Below, in pieces: positions 26,114 to 34,944 of a stretch of DNA of 64,000 nucleotides (the first letter of the stretch is position 1; every line of letters starts with the position of its first letter). A program made the translations under genes and the position numbers. Source of the DNA: Fischerella muscicola PCC 7414. GTDB taxonomy: Bacteria; Cyanobacteriota; Cyanobacteriia; Cyanobacteriales; Nostocaceae. The DNA is taken from the NCBI RefSeq assembly GCF_000317205.1, contig NZ_AJLK01000201.1, forward strand, positions 1 through 64,000, read 5' to 3'. The notes under the pieces were generated by a model. It had not been told where the DNA came from. It made no database searches and saw only the letters and a list, made by a program, of their open reading frames with translations.

Positions 26114-27169
26114 ATGTCCGACACATTGACGAAGCTGACTTATCAAACTTTTCAGCAGAGCAAAAACTACTTTGGTTTGGCTCATAAAACATTGAGCGCA
26201 CGGTTGTTGAATTTAGTTTCTCCTGTTGAGCAGCAAACCAAACCCATTCCCACTGAAGTTATACCCAAACTTCAACAAAGGCTGGATAATTTACTGGAAA
26301 TTGATTGGCAGGATGCACAGCAGGGTGTATATCCTACGAGCTTGCTGTTTGATAATCCTTGGCAAGACTTTTTCCAATACTATCCAGTAGTCTGCCTAGA
26401 TATATTCCAAATGTGGGAACGGGCTAAGCAGAAGAAGTATCAAGACTTTCCCCCAAATGTCGAAACTTCTGGTTATCCCAGTTACTATGTACAGAATTTC
26501 CATCACCAAACTGATGGCTACTTGAGTGACTTGTCAGCCAATCTCTACGATTTGCAGGTAGAAATTCTGTTCGGCGGTACAGCCGATCCAATGCGACGGC
26601 GAATTCTTGCACCTCTCAAAGAAGGGTTAAGATTTTTTGCTGATACACCATCCCGCCAGGTACGTGTTTTAGATGTAGCTTGTGGAACAGGCCGAACTTT
26701 AAAGATGATTCGTGCAGCTTTACCGCAAGCATCACTGTTTGGTACGGATTTGTCACCAGCTTATTTGCGAAAGGCAAATGAATTGTTAAGCCAAATCCCA
26801 GGAGAGTTACCACAACTGTTGCAGGCGAATGCTGAAGAGTTACCCTACCTGGATAATTATTTTCATGCAGTGACTTCTGTGTTTCTTTTCCATGAGTTGC
26901 CGGCGGCGGTACGCCAGCGAGTCATCGAACAATGCTACCGGGTAACAAAACCAGGAGGAGTATTCATAATTTGTGACTCTATTCAGATGAGCGATTCTCC
27001 AGAAATGGAACCTCTGATGGAGAATTTCCACGAAATTTACCATGAACCCTACTATAAGCATTACATGACTGATGATTTAGTAGAGCGTTTAGAAAAAGCT
27101 GGTTTTGAGAATGTAGAAGTGCAAGTTCACTTCATGAGCAAATATTTGATTGCTCACAAGCCATTTTGA
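26114..27169 (+). CDS. Class I SAM-dependent methyltransferase (UbiE-like)
   Basis: 351 aa. A cyanobacterium-type N-terminal extension of about 180 residues precedes a Rossmann methyltransferase domain. Motif I is VLDVACGTGRTLKMI (about 204-218), then LFGTDLSPAYLRKANELL (motif II) and the post-motif FHAVTSVFLFHELP, ending with RVTKPGGVFIICDS. It resembles UbiE/Methyltransf_11 enzymes acting on quinones or lipids; the substrate is unknown. Start ATG at 26114 (MSDTLTKLTY). Monocistronic. Confidence 0.9.
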   Translation: MSDTLTKLTYQTFQQSKNYFGLAHKTLSARLLNLVSPVEQQTKPIPTEVIPKLQQRLDNLLEIDWQDAQQGVYPTSLLFDNPWQDFFQYYPVVCLDIFQMWERAKQKKYQDFPPNVETSGYPSYYVQNFHHQTDGYLSDLSANLYDLQVEILFGGTADPMRRRILAPLKEGLRFFADTPSRQVRVLDVACGTGRTLKMIRAALPQASLFGTDLSPAYLRKANELLSQIPGELPQLLQANAEELPYLDNYFHAVTSVFLFHELPAAVRQRVIEQCYRVTKPGGVFIICDSIQMSDSPEMEPLMENFHEIYHEPYYKHYMTDDLVERLEKAGFENVEVQVHFMSKYLIAHKPF

Positions 27170-27751
27170 TCAAGCCCCTTTGGGAGGAGCGTAAGGGTGT
27201 AAGGGGAAGAACTAGCTGCTTTCTTTTCCCTACACACCCACGCCCCTATTTCTTTTATTTGGTAATAGTAATGTTGTTTGCAACCTCAACAAAATTCTAG
27301 TTTCCCGATGCAAGATACCAGTAGCTCAACACATATAAAAGCCTGAGTAGGATATTAGGGAGTTGCTTTTTTGCCTGTTTCCCTAATGATCTACATATAT
27401 CTGAAACAGATGTGCTGGCGCGGAACTGGTAGACGAAGTGACACCCTTTTCCTGATTCTTTGAGGTTTGTGATCGGGATATATTTACTTGCTTTGAGGAG
27501 TGATGCTGTTTGCAGTACGGATTTTAGTTGATTTTGCCTTCTGTTCGCAAGGGTGGAAGACCCTTTATTTACACGGAGATTACAGAATGGATACAGAGCT
27601 ATTACCTGATTTTGTTGTGTCTTAATTGTTATATACTTGCTATAGAAGGTGTGTAACAGATGTTTAAGTAAAACATCGTGTTTGGGTGTAATCTGAATTC
27701 CTTGCTACCAACAAAACTACTAGCCTAAAGATGATTTTGAGTATGTGGTTG
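27170..27751. other. 582-bp gap with hairpins and a tRNA-Leu-like fragment
   Basis: No protein gene seen. A perfect 8-bp inverted repeat ATTAGGGA / TCCCTAAT encloses a T-rich loop at 27354-27387. CGGAACTGGTAGACG at 27421-27435 matches the D-arm of a bacterial tRNA-Leu, but no T-arm or acceptor stem can be found, so it is at most a remnant. AAGGGT / ACCCTT at 27549-27565 form another small hairpin followed by TATTT. Confidence 0.45.
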
Positions 27752-28057
27752 TTAGACAACAACATGCTTTTTACCAGGATGTTCCATTAAATCTCTACGG
27801 GAACCACCCTTCGCGGGACGGTTTTTGGGAGGATTGGCTTTTGAAGACAGTAACAGATAAGACACTCTTTCTCTGTCTCGATCGCGTCCACTACCCCGAT
27901 AAGGAGATTTGGGCTGTTTAGATTTTGCTGAGATTAATAGGTGGGAACTAGAGTGAGATTGCAACATATTGGATAGGGAATTGGTAACTGTTTGGCTGTT
28001 GGCAGCTAAGCTGCTCAGTAACAGACCTGTAACCAAAAGTGAAATGGCAGCACGCAT
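27752..28057 (-). CDS. Secreted small basic peptide, unknown function
   Basis: 101 aa with a clear Sec signal peptide (MRAAISLLVTGLLLSSLAAN, cleavage near residues 18-21). The mature part is rich in Arg, Lys, Ser and Gly (PYRGSGRDRDRERVSYLL, then NRPAKGGSRRDLM) and has no Cys or known domain. Low-complexity composition means homology will be hard to detect. Possibly an envelope or matrix component. Monocistronic; start ATG at 28057. Confidence 0.6.
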   Translation of the reverse strand: MRAAISLLVTGLLLSSLAANSQTVTNSLSNMLQSHSSSHLLISAKSKQPKSPYRGSGRDRDRERVSYLLLSSKANPPKNRPAKGGSRRDLMEHPGKKHVVV

Positions 28058-28166
28058 AACAAGTGTCTATTTTAAAACTCTTCATTTCACTGATACTGAG
28101 TTTCTTTTACTGCTTCCGGACGATTTAGGGAAAAAAGTATTGTTTTTAACTAAAAAAATATTTTGT

Positions 28167-29942
28167 TCAGCAATGAGTATTTTCTACTAGTAACCAATGT
28201 CCAGCATGATTGAGGCGGCCCCAAAGATTGAGTTTTTGCCCGTGGGAGAAAGCTTGTAGCTGCTCGTTGATGTGCGATCGCAAAGTCACAAGCTGCCAAA
28301 TTTGGCCTTTGTATGAAGCTGGGATCGTAATTGTGAATCTGTAATCTTGCTGATCTAAGCAGTGAAAAATACCTTGAAAACAGTTAAAATGTTGTTCATG
28401 TCCAGTTTTTATACTGTCGTAAAAATACTGATAATCACAATCAGCAGGACAATATCCACTACATGGATAGGCTTCTGGATTGTCTAAGTAATAGCGTTGC
28501 CAGTGTAACCAATTCGTATCGGTGGGTGAAAGGTTGAATAACGGAATCACTGCCGCAGGTGCTATTTGATCTAGTAGTAAAGCTGTTTGTAGGACTCTAA
28601 CGGGTAAATCTCTGGGCTGACAATTCAACTCTATACAAATAGCAGCAGCCATCCCTGCTGCTTGACCAATACCCATAACAACAGGTTGCAATCTAGTCGC
28701 GCCATTGGCAATATGAGACACAGAAATATTCTTTTCACATACCAATAAACCATCTGTCTCTAACGGAATTAGACAACGGTAAGGAATAGTGAAGGGAGTT
28801 CCCGTCCAGCGCCCTCCCCAACGAATGGATTTTGGTTGTAAGTCGAACTTGACACTAGGATAATGATGGTCGTTGGCGTAGTTACCAATCGCGATCGCAT
28901 CTATATTTAACGCTGCTACACTACCTCCTGCTACAGGCAAAATATCCTGTTCTCTAATAGTAGTTAGCCCTACTAGACGACGACTTTCGCGGTAGTAGGG
29001 ATGTAGTGCGTAAGCACTTGTTCGATTTTGGATTTGGGGAAAGATATCATTTGCTAAACCGTAGCGACAACCAAGCTGATTTTGAATATAATGAGCAAAA
29101 TTCTGACTATGCCAAAAGCATTCTGTTTGAAATTCTTGTCTTGCTGCTTCAGACTGGATTAATCTGCCTACACCTTCACCGTAATCGTTACCGTGAATCG
29201 GCCAATTCATCATGAAGCTGTTTCCTGGTAAGCGACCATAGTTCAAAAAATTCTCAGCACCATAGTCATCCCAAGCACCAGCAAACAGTGATGGATCATA
29301 CTTTGGTGCAGGCGGAATTTCTGGGGCAACAACTTCACCGTAATCTTGCATCACCACTACCCAGGTTGGGGCTTGCACAGGATATTTTTCTGTGAGATAA
29401 TTAAACTCAGCTGGGGCGCTAATTTCTCCAAACTCCGACTGCAATTCCCAACCCCAGCGATGAGATATATCTGCCAAAGCCAGTAAATCTCCTAATTCTG
29501 TAGCGTCGAGAGTCACCTGGGCTTTAACAGTAAAATCTGCGAACCTAACGCCAGTTATACAATTTCCTTCCCGTAAAACCTCCAAAGGCACATATCCAGA
29601 AATCCAAAGCAGATTCGGTAATTCCCGCACCCAATCTGCAAAAATCTCCGCACCTACACGCGGATCATAACTAAAAAAGCTGACCCAGCTATTATCTAAT
29701 CCTCCTGGTTGTCGCTGCTGCAATTCTCGTAAAAAGGCACCCCACAAACCTGTTTGAAAAGCTTCTAGTTCATTGCCATCTGGTGCAGACACACCCGCAG
29801 ATGTCAGCATTCCTCCCAACCAAGAAAATTCGCTAACAAGAATAGTTTTTACTCCCCGTCGCGCCACCTGGATAGCAGCAGCAGTTCCGCCTGTTCCACC
29901 ACCGACTACTAAGACATCGGCTGTGTATGTCTGATTCAGCAT
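28167..29942 (-). CDS. FAD-dependent oxidoreductase (FAD_oxidored family)
   Basis: 591 aa. The N-terminal dinucleotide-binding motif is VLVVGGGTGGTAAAIQVARR (about 10-29). It is followed by the family's conserved SEFSWLGGMLTSAGVSAPDG, a second FAD-contact segment LDATELGDLLALADI, and the C-terminal GVSHIANGATRLQPVVMGIG-like motif (here NISVSHIANGATRLQPVVMG). Enzymes of this family oxidise a range of compounds and are sometimes called xanthan-lyase-like; the substrate is not known. Cytoplasmic, no signal peptide. ATG at 29942. Transcribed away from the pseudogene at 29979. Confidence 0.9.
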   Translation of the reverse strand: MLNQTYTADVLVVGGGTGGTAAAIQVARRGVKTILVSEFSWLGGMLTSAGVSAPDGNELEAFQTGLWGAFLRELQQRQPGGLDNSWVSFFSYDPRVGAEIFADWVRELPNLLWISGYVPLEVLREGNCITGVRFADFTVKAQVTLDATELGDLLALADISHRWGWELQSEFGEISAPAEFNYLTEKYPVQAPTWVVVMQDYGEVVAPEIPPAPKYDPSLFAGAWDDYGAENFLNYGRLPGNSFMMNWPIHGNDYGEGVGRLIQSEAARQEFQTECFWHSQNFAHYIQNQLGCRYGLANDIFPQIQNRTSAYALHPYYRESRRLVGLTTIREQDILPVAGGSVAALNIDAIAIGNYANDHHYPSVKFDLQPKSIRWGGRWTGTPFTIPYRCLIPLETDGLLVCEKNISVSHIANGATRLQPVVMGIGQAAGMAAAICIELNCQPRDLPVRVLQTALLLDQIAPAAVIPLFNLSPTDTNWLHWQRYYLDNPEAYPCSGYCPADCDYQYFYDSIKTGHEQHFNCFQGIFHCLDQQDYRFTITIPASYKGQIWQLVTLRSHINEQLQAFSHGQKLNLWGRLNHAGHWLLVENTHC

Positions 29943-29978
29943 CTGTTAACCTCGCTGGCCTTTTGACAATTTGATATG

Positions 29979-30226
29979 ATGCAAAAAGTAAAAATAAACA
30001 TCAGTAAAATAGTCAAGCAAAAGCGACCACGAGAGCATATTATTGCTGATTTAAGTATTAATTATGCTGAAGATATATTTTCTTATGCGGTTATTCTAGA
30101 GAGCTTATAGAGTATGATTACGGCTACGATTTGGTAATGTTTACGTATGACGCAAAGCTTTTTACACACAATGAAAGCAGTAGAAATAGAAAGCGCGATC
30201 GCCTGCTTCAAAGTTTCCTGTATTAA
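29979..30226 (+). pseudogene. Decayed DUF4365-like gene fragment (frameshifted)
   Basis: An ATG at 29979 opens 43 codons reading KQKRPREHIIADLSINYAED and ends in a TAG at 30108. In the next frame from 30110, EYDYGYDLVMFTYDAKLF continues before a TAA at 30224. PRE-x-x-x-ADLS-x-N, then DYG-x-DL-x-x-FTYD, is the order I associate with the N-terminus of DUF4365-type proteins. The central part (ERF-x-LCG-like) is eroded and one frameshift separates the halves. The rest of the domain is missing. Identification rests on motif recall, so the name is tentative. Confidence 0.5.
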
Positions 30227-30414
30227 GAAAGTTTGCAATCAGGTGGAAAAATAAAAATTTCGCTTCCTGATTGTACTGCCTTACGGTACAGAGCGATCGC
30301 ATCTACGAAACGACAAAAGGTAATGGGAACCCATCTGTCCTTATAAAAAGAGATCAGGACTTTGCTAGCCGCATACTCTCCCGATGGCAGGGGATTTTTC
30401 AAAGGCGAGATCAT
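30223..30414 (-). CDS. Small hypothetical protein, 63 aa
   Basis: The frame from the ATG at 30414 encodes MISPLKNPLPSGEYAASKVL and then FYKDRWVPITFCRFVDAIAL, ending IFIFPPDCKLS. The composition is protein-like (folded, mixed alpha/beta). An in-frame start 66 nt further upstream is less likely. No strong Shine-Dalgarno. Its 3' end touches the DUF4365-like remnant. It could be a real small gene or part of an older one. Confidence 0.45.
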   Translation of the reverse strand: MISPLKNPLPSGEYAASKVLISFYKDRWVPITFCRFVDAIALYRKAVQSGSEIFIFPPDCKLS

Positions 30415-30582
30415 AATTAGGTGTTTGTTAAAGTAAATTTTAAAAATCTTAACTTTACTTAAATTATGACAAAGACCCAAACTGATCTCCTTCGTTCCAG
30501 AGGTAGATAAGTAAATGTACTTGTTATTTACTTTATACTTCTAGTACTCTACCACACAAGTTTTGACAGCTTGCGAGACCTC

Positions 30583-30615
30583 AGACCCCCGACTTTTTTA
30601 AAAAGTCGGGGATCT
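30583..30615. repeat. Palindrome of the GATCCCCGA family
   Basis: 16-nt arms AGACCCCCGACTTTTT / AAAAAGTCGGGGATCT pair with one mismatch around a single-base loop. It is related to 3593-3625 by the shared AGATCCCCGA end. It lies in a 343-400 bp gap (30415-30823) that otherwise holds CATC(C/T)GTGTT repeats near 30693-30722 and no gene. Confidence 0.65.
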
Positions 30616-30823
30616 AGCCAAACTGTCAAAATCAATTTGGTGAACTACTAGGTGTTTTAGAAATCGACCACCTATACACAGCGATAAAAACCATCCGTGT
30701 TCATCTGTGTTCATCCGTGTTCGACAATCATTATCCCTGCCGCTACGCCACAATCTTTTTGAAAACTCGACCACCGTACAAGGCGATGAACACCGATATG
30801 ATTACCCGTTGGTGACTAGAGTT

Positions 30824-32131
30824 TTAACTCTCCAAGTCTTCGATTTCTTTGGGTACGCCAGCAGTCAAAACTTCATTTCCCGTCGGAGTCACCAAGACAT
30901 CGTCCTCAATCCGAATGCCAATACCAACCCAACGTTGATCTATTTCTGGTTGGTCTTCTGCTGGTTTAGTATCTGGTACTATATAAAGTCCTGGTTCCAC
31001 CGTCACCACTTGACCTGGTTGCAGAATTTGCGGGTTGTCGCCATGCTGGTAAACTCCTACATCATGCACATCTAAGCCTAGCCAATGGCCAGTGCGGTGC
31101 ATGTAAAATGGTTTGTATTTTTCTTCCTCTATTAATTTGTCGATTTCGCCTTTGAGGATGCCGATTTCTACTAAACCTTCTGTGAGAACACGGACAGCGG
31201 TATCATGAAATAGATTATAAGGATTACCTGGTTGCACTTGAGCGATCGCTTGTTTTTGGGCTGCCAAAACAATCTCATACAAGATTTTTTGTTCTGGGGT
31301 AAATTTATCTCCTACAGGAAATGTCCTGGTAATATCTGAGTTGTAATATTCGTAGGCACAACCAGCATCAATCAGCAGTAACTCGTTGTCCTGCATCTGC
31401 CGATGATTCTCTACATAGTGCAGTACACAAGCATTGACACCAGAGGCAACAATCGAAGGATAAGCAGGCCCCATCGCACCCCGCTTGCGGAAGATGTGTT
31501 CAATTTCTGCTTGAACTTCGTACTCATAAAGTCCTGGTGCAGTAAATTGCATGGCGTGGTTGTGTGCTTCCACTGCAATGTCAGCAGCTTTACGCATGAA
31601 CTCCAATTCTGCTTGACTTTTAATCAAACGCATACTGTGGAGGATGGGACTAGTATCTTCGATCGCGATCGGCCCTGTACCCCGCTTCGGATAAGTCCGC
31701 ATTAAGCGTTGCCAATGATTGAGGATTTTATCGTTAAAAGCGCGATCGCGTCCTAAGCGATAATAAATGCGATCGGCTTTTTCAAGATACTGCGGTAGTT
31801 TTTCATCTAGTTCCGCAATGGGGTAAGCTTCATCCGCACCGTATATTTCCTTGGCTGCTTCTACTCCACAGCGATAACCACTCCAAATTTCCTGTTCCCT
31901 ATCCTTGGGTTGCACAAACAACACAAATCGATGTTCTGGATGATGGGGTGCTAAAATTGCTACTGCTTGCGGTTCGTTAAACCCAGTCAGATAAAAGAAA
32001 TCGCTATCTTGACGAAAGTTATATTCGACATCGTTGTGCATTACTGCTGTTGGCGCACTGCGAAAGATGGCAGTACCATTACCAATCTTGGCCATTAATG
32101 CTTCCCGACGCTGTTTATATTCTGTCTGCAT
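30824..32131 (-). CDS. pepP: Xaa-Pro aminopeptidase (M24B)
   Basis: Metallopeptidase that removes N-terminal residues preceding proline. 435 aa: an N-terminal aminopeptidase-P domain (FRQDSDFFYLTGFNEPQAVA) and a C-terminal pita-bread domain. The five metal ligands are visible in LLLIDAGC, NSDITRTFPVG, MHRTGHWLGLDVHDVG, TVEPGLYIVP and GIRIEDDVLV. The length matches PepP, and the ATG at 32131 (MQTEYKQRREALM) gives the normal N-terminus. Cytoplasmic. Confidence 0.95.
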   Translation of the reverse strand: MQTEYKQRREALMAKIGNGTAIFRSAPTAVMHNDVEYNFRQDSDFFYLTGFNEPQAVAILAPHHPEHRFVLFVQPKDREQEIWSGYRCGVEAAKEIYGADEAYPIAELDEKLPQYLEKADRIYYRLGRDRAFNDKILNHWQRLMRTYPKRGTGPIAIEDTSPILHSMRLIKSQAELEFMRKAADIAVEAHNHAMQFTAPGLYEYEVQAEIEHIFRKRGAMGPAYPSIVASGVNACVLHYVENHRQMQDNELLLIDAGCAYEYYNSDITRTFPVGDKFTPEQKILYEIVLAAQKQAIAQVQPGNPYNLFHDTAVRVLTEGLVEIGILKGEIDKLIEEEKYKPFYMHRTGHWLGLDVHDVGVYQHGDNPQILQPGQVVTVEPGLYIVPDTKPAEDQPEIDQRWVGIGIRIEDDVLVTPTGNEVLTAGVPKEIEDLES

Positions 32132-32383
32132 GATTCCGCTATAAAGAACTTATCTAATTTTGTCTAAAGTTAATACTAGTTAACTACAACCACGTTAGTA
32201 TTTTTTACTGACACCGCCATAACCTTACGGAGTGAAAAATTACAGATTCAAGATTAAAAATTTAGGCGAATAAATTATAAATTTTACATCTTTCATTTTT
32301 AATTAAGCGCAGCTTTTGCACCCATTTTGCAACTCAGATCGCAGAAGAGATATCGTAAAGACAGGTAGCGTGCTTGCATACTT

Positions 32384-32989
32384 ATGATGACTAACTCAGC
32401 CGTAGCTACAGAAATTCTACCAATGGTGCTACAGTTACATCCAGCGATTCAAATGACAGATGACCAATTTTACGAACTCTGTCAGCTAAACCGGGATTTT
32501 CGCATTGAACGCAATGCCTTTGGAGAGTTAGTTATTATGCCCCCCACGGGTTCCGAAACCGATGAACGTAACTTTAACTTAATTGGTCAGTTGTGGGTAT
32601 GGACAAAGCAAGATGGAACAGGAGTTGGTTTTGGATCTAGTGGTGGGTTTACTTTACCAAATGGAGCAGTGCGATCGCCAGATGCAGCCTGGATAAAAAG
32701 TACACGTTGGCAAGCTATACCAGTAGAGTTGCGGAAAAAATTTGCACCTATTTGTCCTGAGTTTGTCATTGAATTACGTTCTGATAGTGATAGTTTGCAG
32801 CTTTTACAAGACAAAATGCAAGAATACATTGAAAATGGAACACAATTAGGCTGGTTAATTGACAGAAAACAACGCAAGGTTTTTATTTACCGTTCTGGCA
32901 ATATTATTGAGGAATTAGATAATCCTCAAACACTGGGTGGAGAGTCTTTATTACCAGGATTTGTTTTGGATTTAAGCCAGGTATGGTAG
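32384..32989 (+). CDS. Uma2 family (DUF820) endonuclease-like protein
   Basis: 201 aa, second of three Uma2 genes in the window. Motifs: FYELCQLNRDFRIERNAFGE, GELVIMPPTGS, RSPDAAWIKSTRW (acidic PD), CPEFVIELRSDSDSLQLL (the E strand), KMQEYIENGTQLGWLID and KVFIYR. All elements of the PD-(D/E)XK fold are there, so it is probably an intact protein. ATG at 32384. No partner gene. Confidence 0.9.
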   Translation: MMTNSAVATEILPMVLQLHPAIQMTDDQFYELCQLNRDFRIERNAFGELVIMPPTGSETDERNFNLIGQLWVWTKQDGTGVGFGSSGGFTLPNGAVRSPDAAWIKSTRWQAIPVELRKKFAPICPEFVIELRSDSDSLQLLQDKMQEYIENGTQLGWLIDRKQRKVFIYRSGNIIEELDNPQTLGGESLLPGFVLDLSQVW

Positions 32990-33014
32990 GTAGAAGATAC
33001 TAAAAACTACTAAC

Positions 33015-33070
33015 CCTACCCTTACGGGAAGCCACTACGTGTCTACGGGTTCGTCAGTCGCTCATGGGGG
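33015..33070. repeat. GC-rich interspersed repeat
   Basis: CTTACGGGAAGCCACTACGT followed by a CGGGTTCGTCAGTCGCTC-type stretch, then CACTAACCACTAAC units. Similar to the GC-rich insert at 13707-13758. Confidence 0.45.
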
Positions 33071-33201
33071 ACTCACCACTAACCACTAACTACCAACAAA
33101 CTTAAAATTATATTTTTGCCAATTTGGCAACATGCTAAGTCAGTTATCAGTTATCAGTTATCAAATTCAATTATTCACTGTTAACTGATTTAAAACTGTC
33201 A

Positions 33202-34464
33202 ATGGAAAAATCAATACATTACTCGTATTTGCCAAAGGTTATTCAAAATCACAATCGATTAGATGTCCTATTGGCTCTACGCGGCTTTGCCTGTTTAATG
33301 GTAGTAATTATCCATTGTGCCCCTCCCCGAAATGCATTGATTTATCAACATTACGATTTTAGTTGGCTCATCTTTAGTCATGGTGCAGTAGCAGTTTGGA
33401 TTTTCTTTTGTTTATCTGGCTATTTAATGGGAAAAGCCTTTTACACTGAGCGTTATCTTAGCGATGTCACAGGAGTAATTCATTTTTGGCGTAATCGTGC
33501 TATTAGAATTTTACCTCTTTATTATTTTGCTGTTTTGATTTTATCTATATTTGTTTATCCTGATGTTCTGAAATTTGATAATTGGGGATATCTACTGCGG
33601 GTTTGTACTTTCACTTATAATCCTTATATTGCATCTTCACCTGTAGCATTTAATGATGTTTTTTGGTCTCTCTCTACAGAAGTACAATTTTATATACTCG
33701 TTCCTTTTATCTATAATTTGAGCAAATCTTTAGTCTTCAAACAAAAGCATGTTATTGCAACAGCAATCTTAATTATATTAATAGTATTTTTCATCAAAAC
33801 CTTATCTTGGTTCAGTTTCTCTTATCAAATAATTAATCAAATGGGATATGCATTTAAATATTGGTATACTCCCATCTTTAATAATCTTGATGTCTTTTTA
33901 TGTGGTTTTTTGGTCAATGCATTGATTAAATATCAAAAGCCAAAATCTCACAACATAGAATCTAGATTTAATTACAGGCTATTTTGGAATCAAAAATATA
34001 TAGCCTTTATCTTGATAATTTTACTTTATCTATTCACTGCTCATCACTTATATCATCAAGAATTATGGGGACTACCTAATCGTCCTGGTGGCTGGAGAAC
34101 AATCACAACTATCTTTATTTTTCATCCATTAACCGCAATTATTACATCTTTTTTGATTTTTGCTTTTGAATCAGATAATTATCAGATTTACAGTAAAAAT
34201 GAAAAACTATCATTTGCTTCTGTATTAAAAAATCCTCTCCGAACATTAGAAATTTTTGGAAAATTATCTTATGGAGTTTATATTTGGCATATGCCAATTT
34301 TAGGAAAAATTTATTCACTATTTACATCAAATATTCCTATTGAAGCTTTTTATCATAGACTAGTAGCAACACTGATTTTATCAGTAATACTAGCTACTGT
34401 TACATACTACTTAGTAGAATTACCAGCAACAAAATGGAAAATTTATCGTTCTTCTTCTAATTAG
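33202..34464 (+). CDS. OafA/YrhL-type membrane acyltransferase
   Basis: 420-aa acyltransferase-3 family protein that would O-acylate a surface polysaccharide or lipid from the cytoplasmic membrane. The N-terminus has LDVLLALRGFACLMVVIIHC with the catalytic-type His at the end of the first span, then a second conserved Arg (FWRNRAIRILPLYY) and WSLSTEVQFYILVP. About ten membrane spans follow. The gene is AT-rich. ATG at 33202 (MEKSIHYSYLPK). It lies beside the FG-GAP gene pair but is separated from them by a terminator. Confidence 0.92.
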   Translation: MEKSIHYSYLPKVIQNHNRLDVLLALRGFACLMVVIIHCAPPRNALIYQHYDFSWLIFSHGAVAVWIFFCLSGYLMGKAFYTERYLSDVTGVIHFWRNRAIRILPLYYFAVLILSIFVYPDVLKFDNWGYLLRVCTFTYNPYIASSPVAFNDVFWSLSTEVQFYILVPFIYNLSKSLVFKQKHVIATAILIILIVFFIKTLSWFSFSYQIINQMGYAFKYWYTPIFNNLDVFLCGFLVNALIKYQKPKSHNIESRFNYRLFWNQKYIAFILIILLYLFTAHHLYHQELWGLPNRPGGWRTITTIFIFHPLTAIITSFLIFAFESDNYQIYSKNEKLSFASVLKNPLRTLEIFGKLSYGVYIWHMPILGKIYSLFTSNIPIEAFYHRLVATLILSVILATVTYYLVELPATKWKIYRSSSN

Positions 34465-34558
34465 AGGTTATTTATAAAGCCAGTAGGGTGTGTTAGGTGC
34501 GTATTTTGATCTAGTTTTTCACGAAAAAACTTATGTGAGTGCCTAACGCAACGGCAAT

Positions 34559-34589
34559 AAAGCGGGAGGAACATCCACGCCGCTTTTTG
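34559..34589 (+). terminator. Rho-independent terminator after the acyltransferase gene
   Basis: AAAGCGG and CCGCTTT form a 7-bp stem with a 14-nt loop, followed by further T residues. It lies 95 bp after the stop. Confidence 0.7.
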
Positions 34590-34944
34590 CCTCCCCTACT
34601 TAAGATTTACTTATTGTTCTATAAGTGTATAAAAAATAATAAATACTCAAAGATTGTTAGTACATGTTTATTATTTAACTATTAGACTCCATAAAAAAAC
34701 AGTTGATAATTTGTAGATGTTTGTTTAGTTAACAATTTGTTTATAATTAGCACTCAAATCTAAAAAAAGTTATTATTTTGAACTTATTTTTTTTAAAAAA
34801 TAGCTAGCAAAAGCTTGTATTTTAGGTAATTTATGACATTTATTAAGAAAATATTAAGAAGCTAAATATGTTATTAACTAACACTTGAATCAAAGAGAAA
34901 AAAACAGTTAAAAGGTTTATGACCACTTGTCTCAAACACACGCC
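34590..34944. other. AT-rich upstream region of the first FG-GAP gene
   Basis: About 355 bp, very AT-rich, with no gene. It must hold the promoter of the 34945 gene. A comparable AT-rich segment precedes the second copy (36690-36875). No specific operator recognised. Confidence 0.4.

Noticed and set aside
27413-27500. Intact tRNA-Leu gene
   Set aside because: Only a D-arm-like piece; no anticodon stem, T-arm or acceptor stem could be paired.
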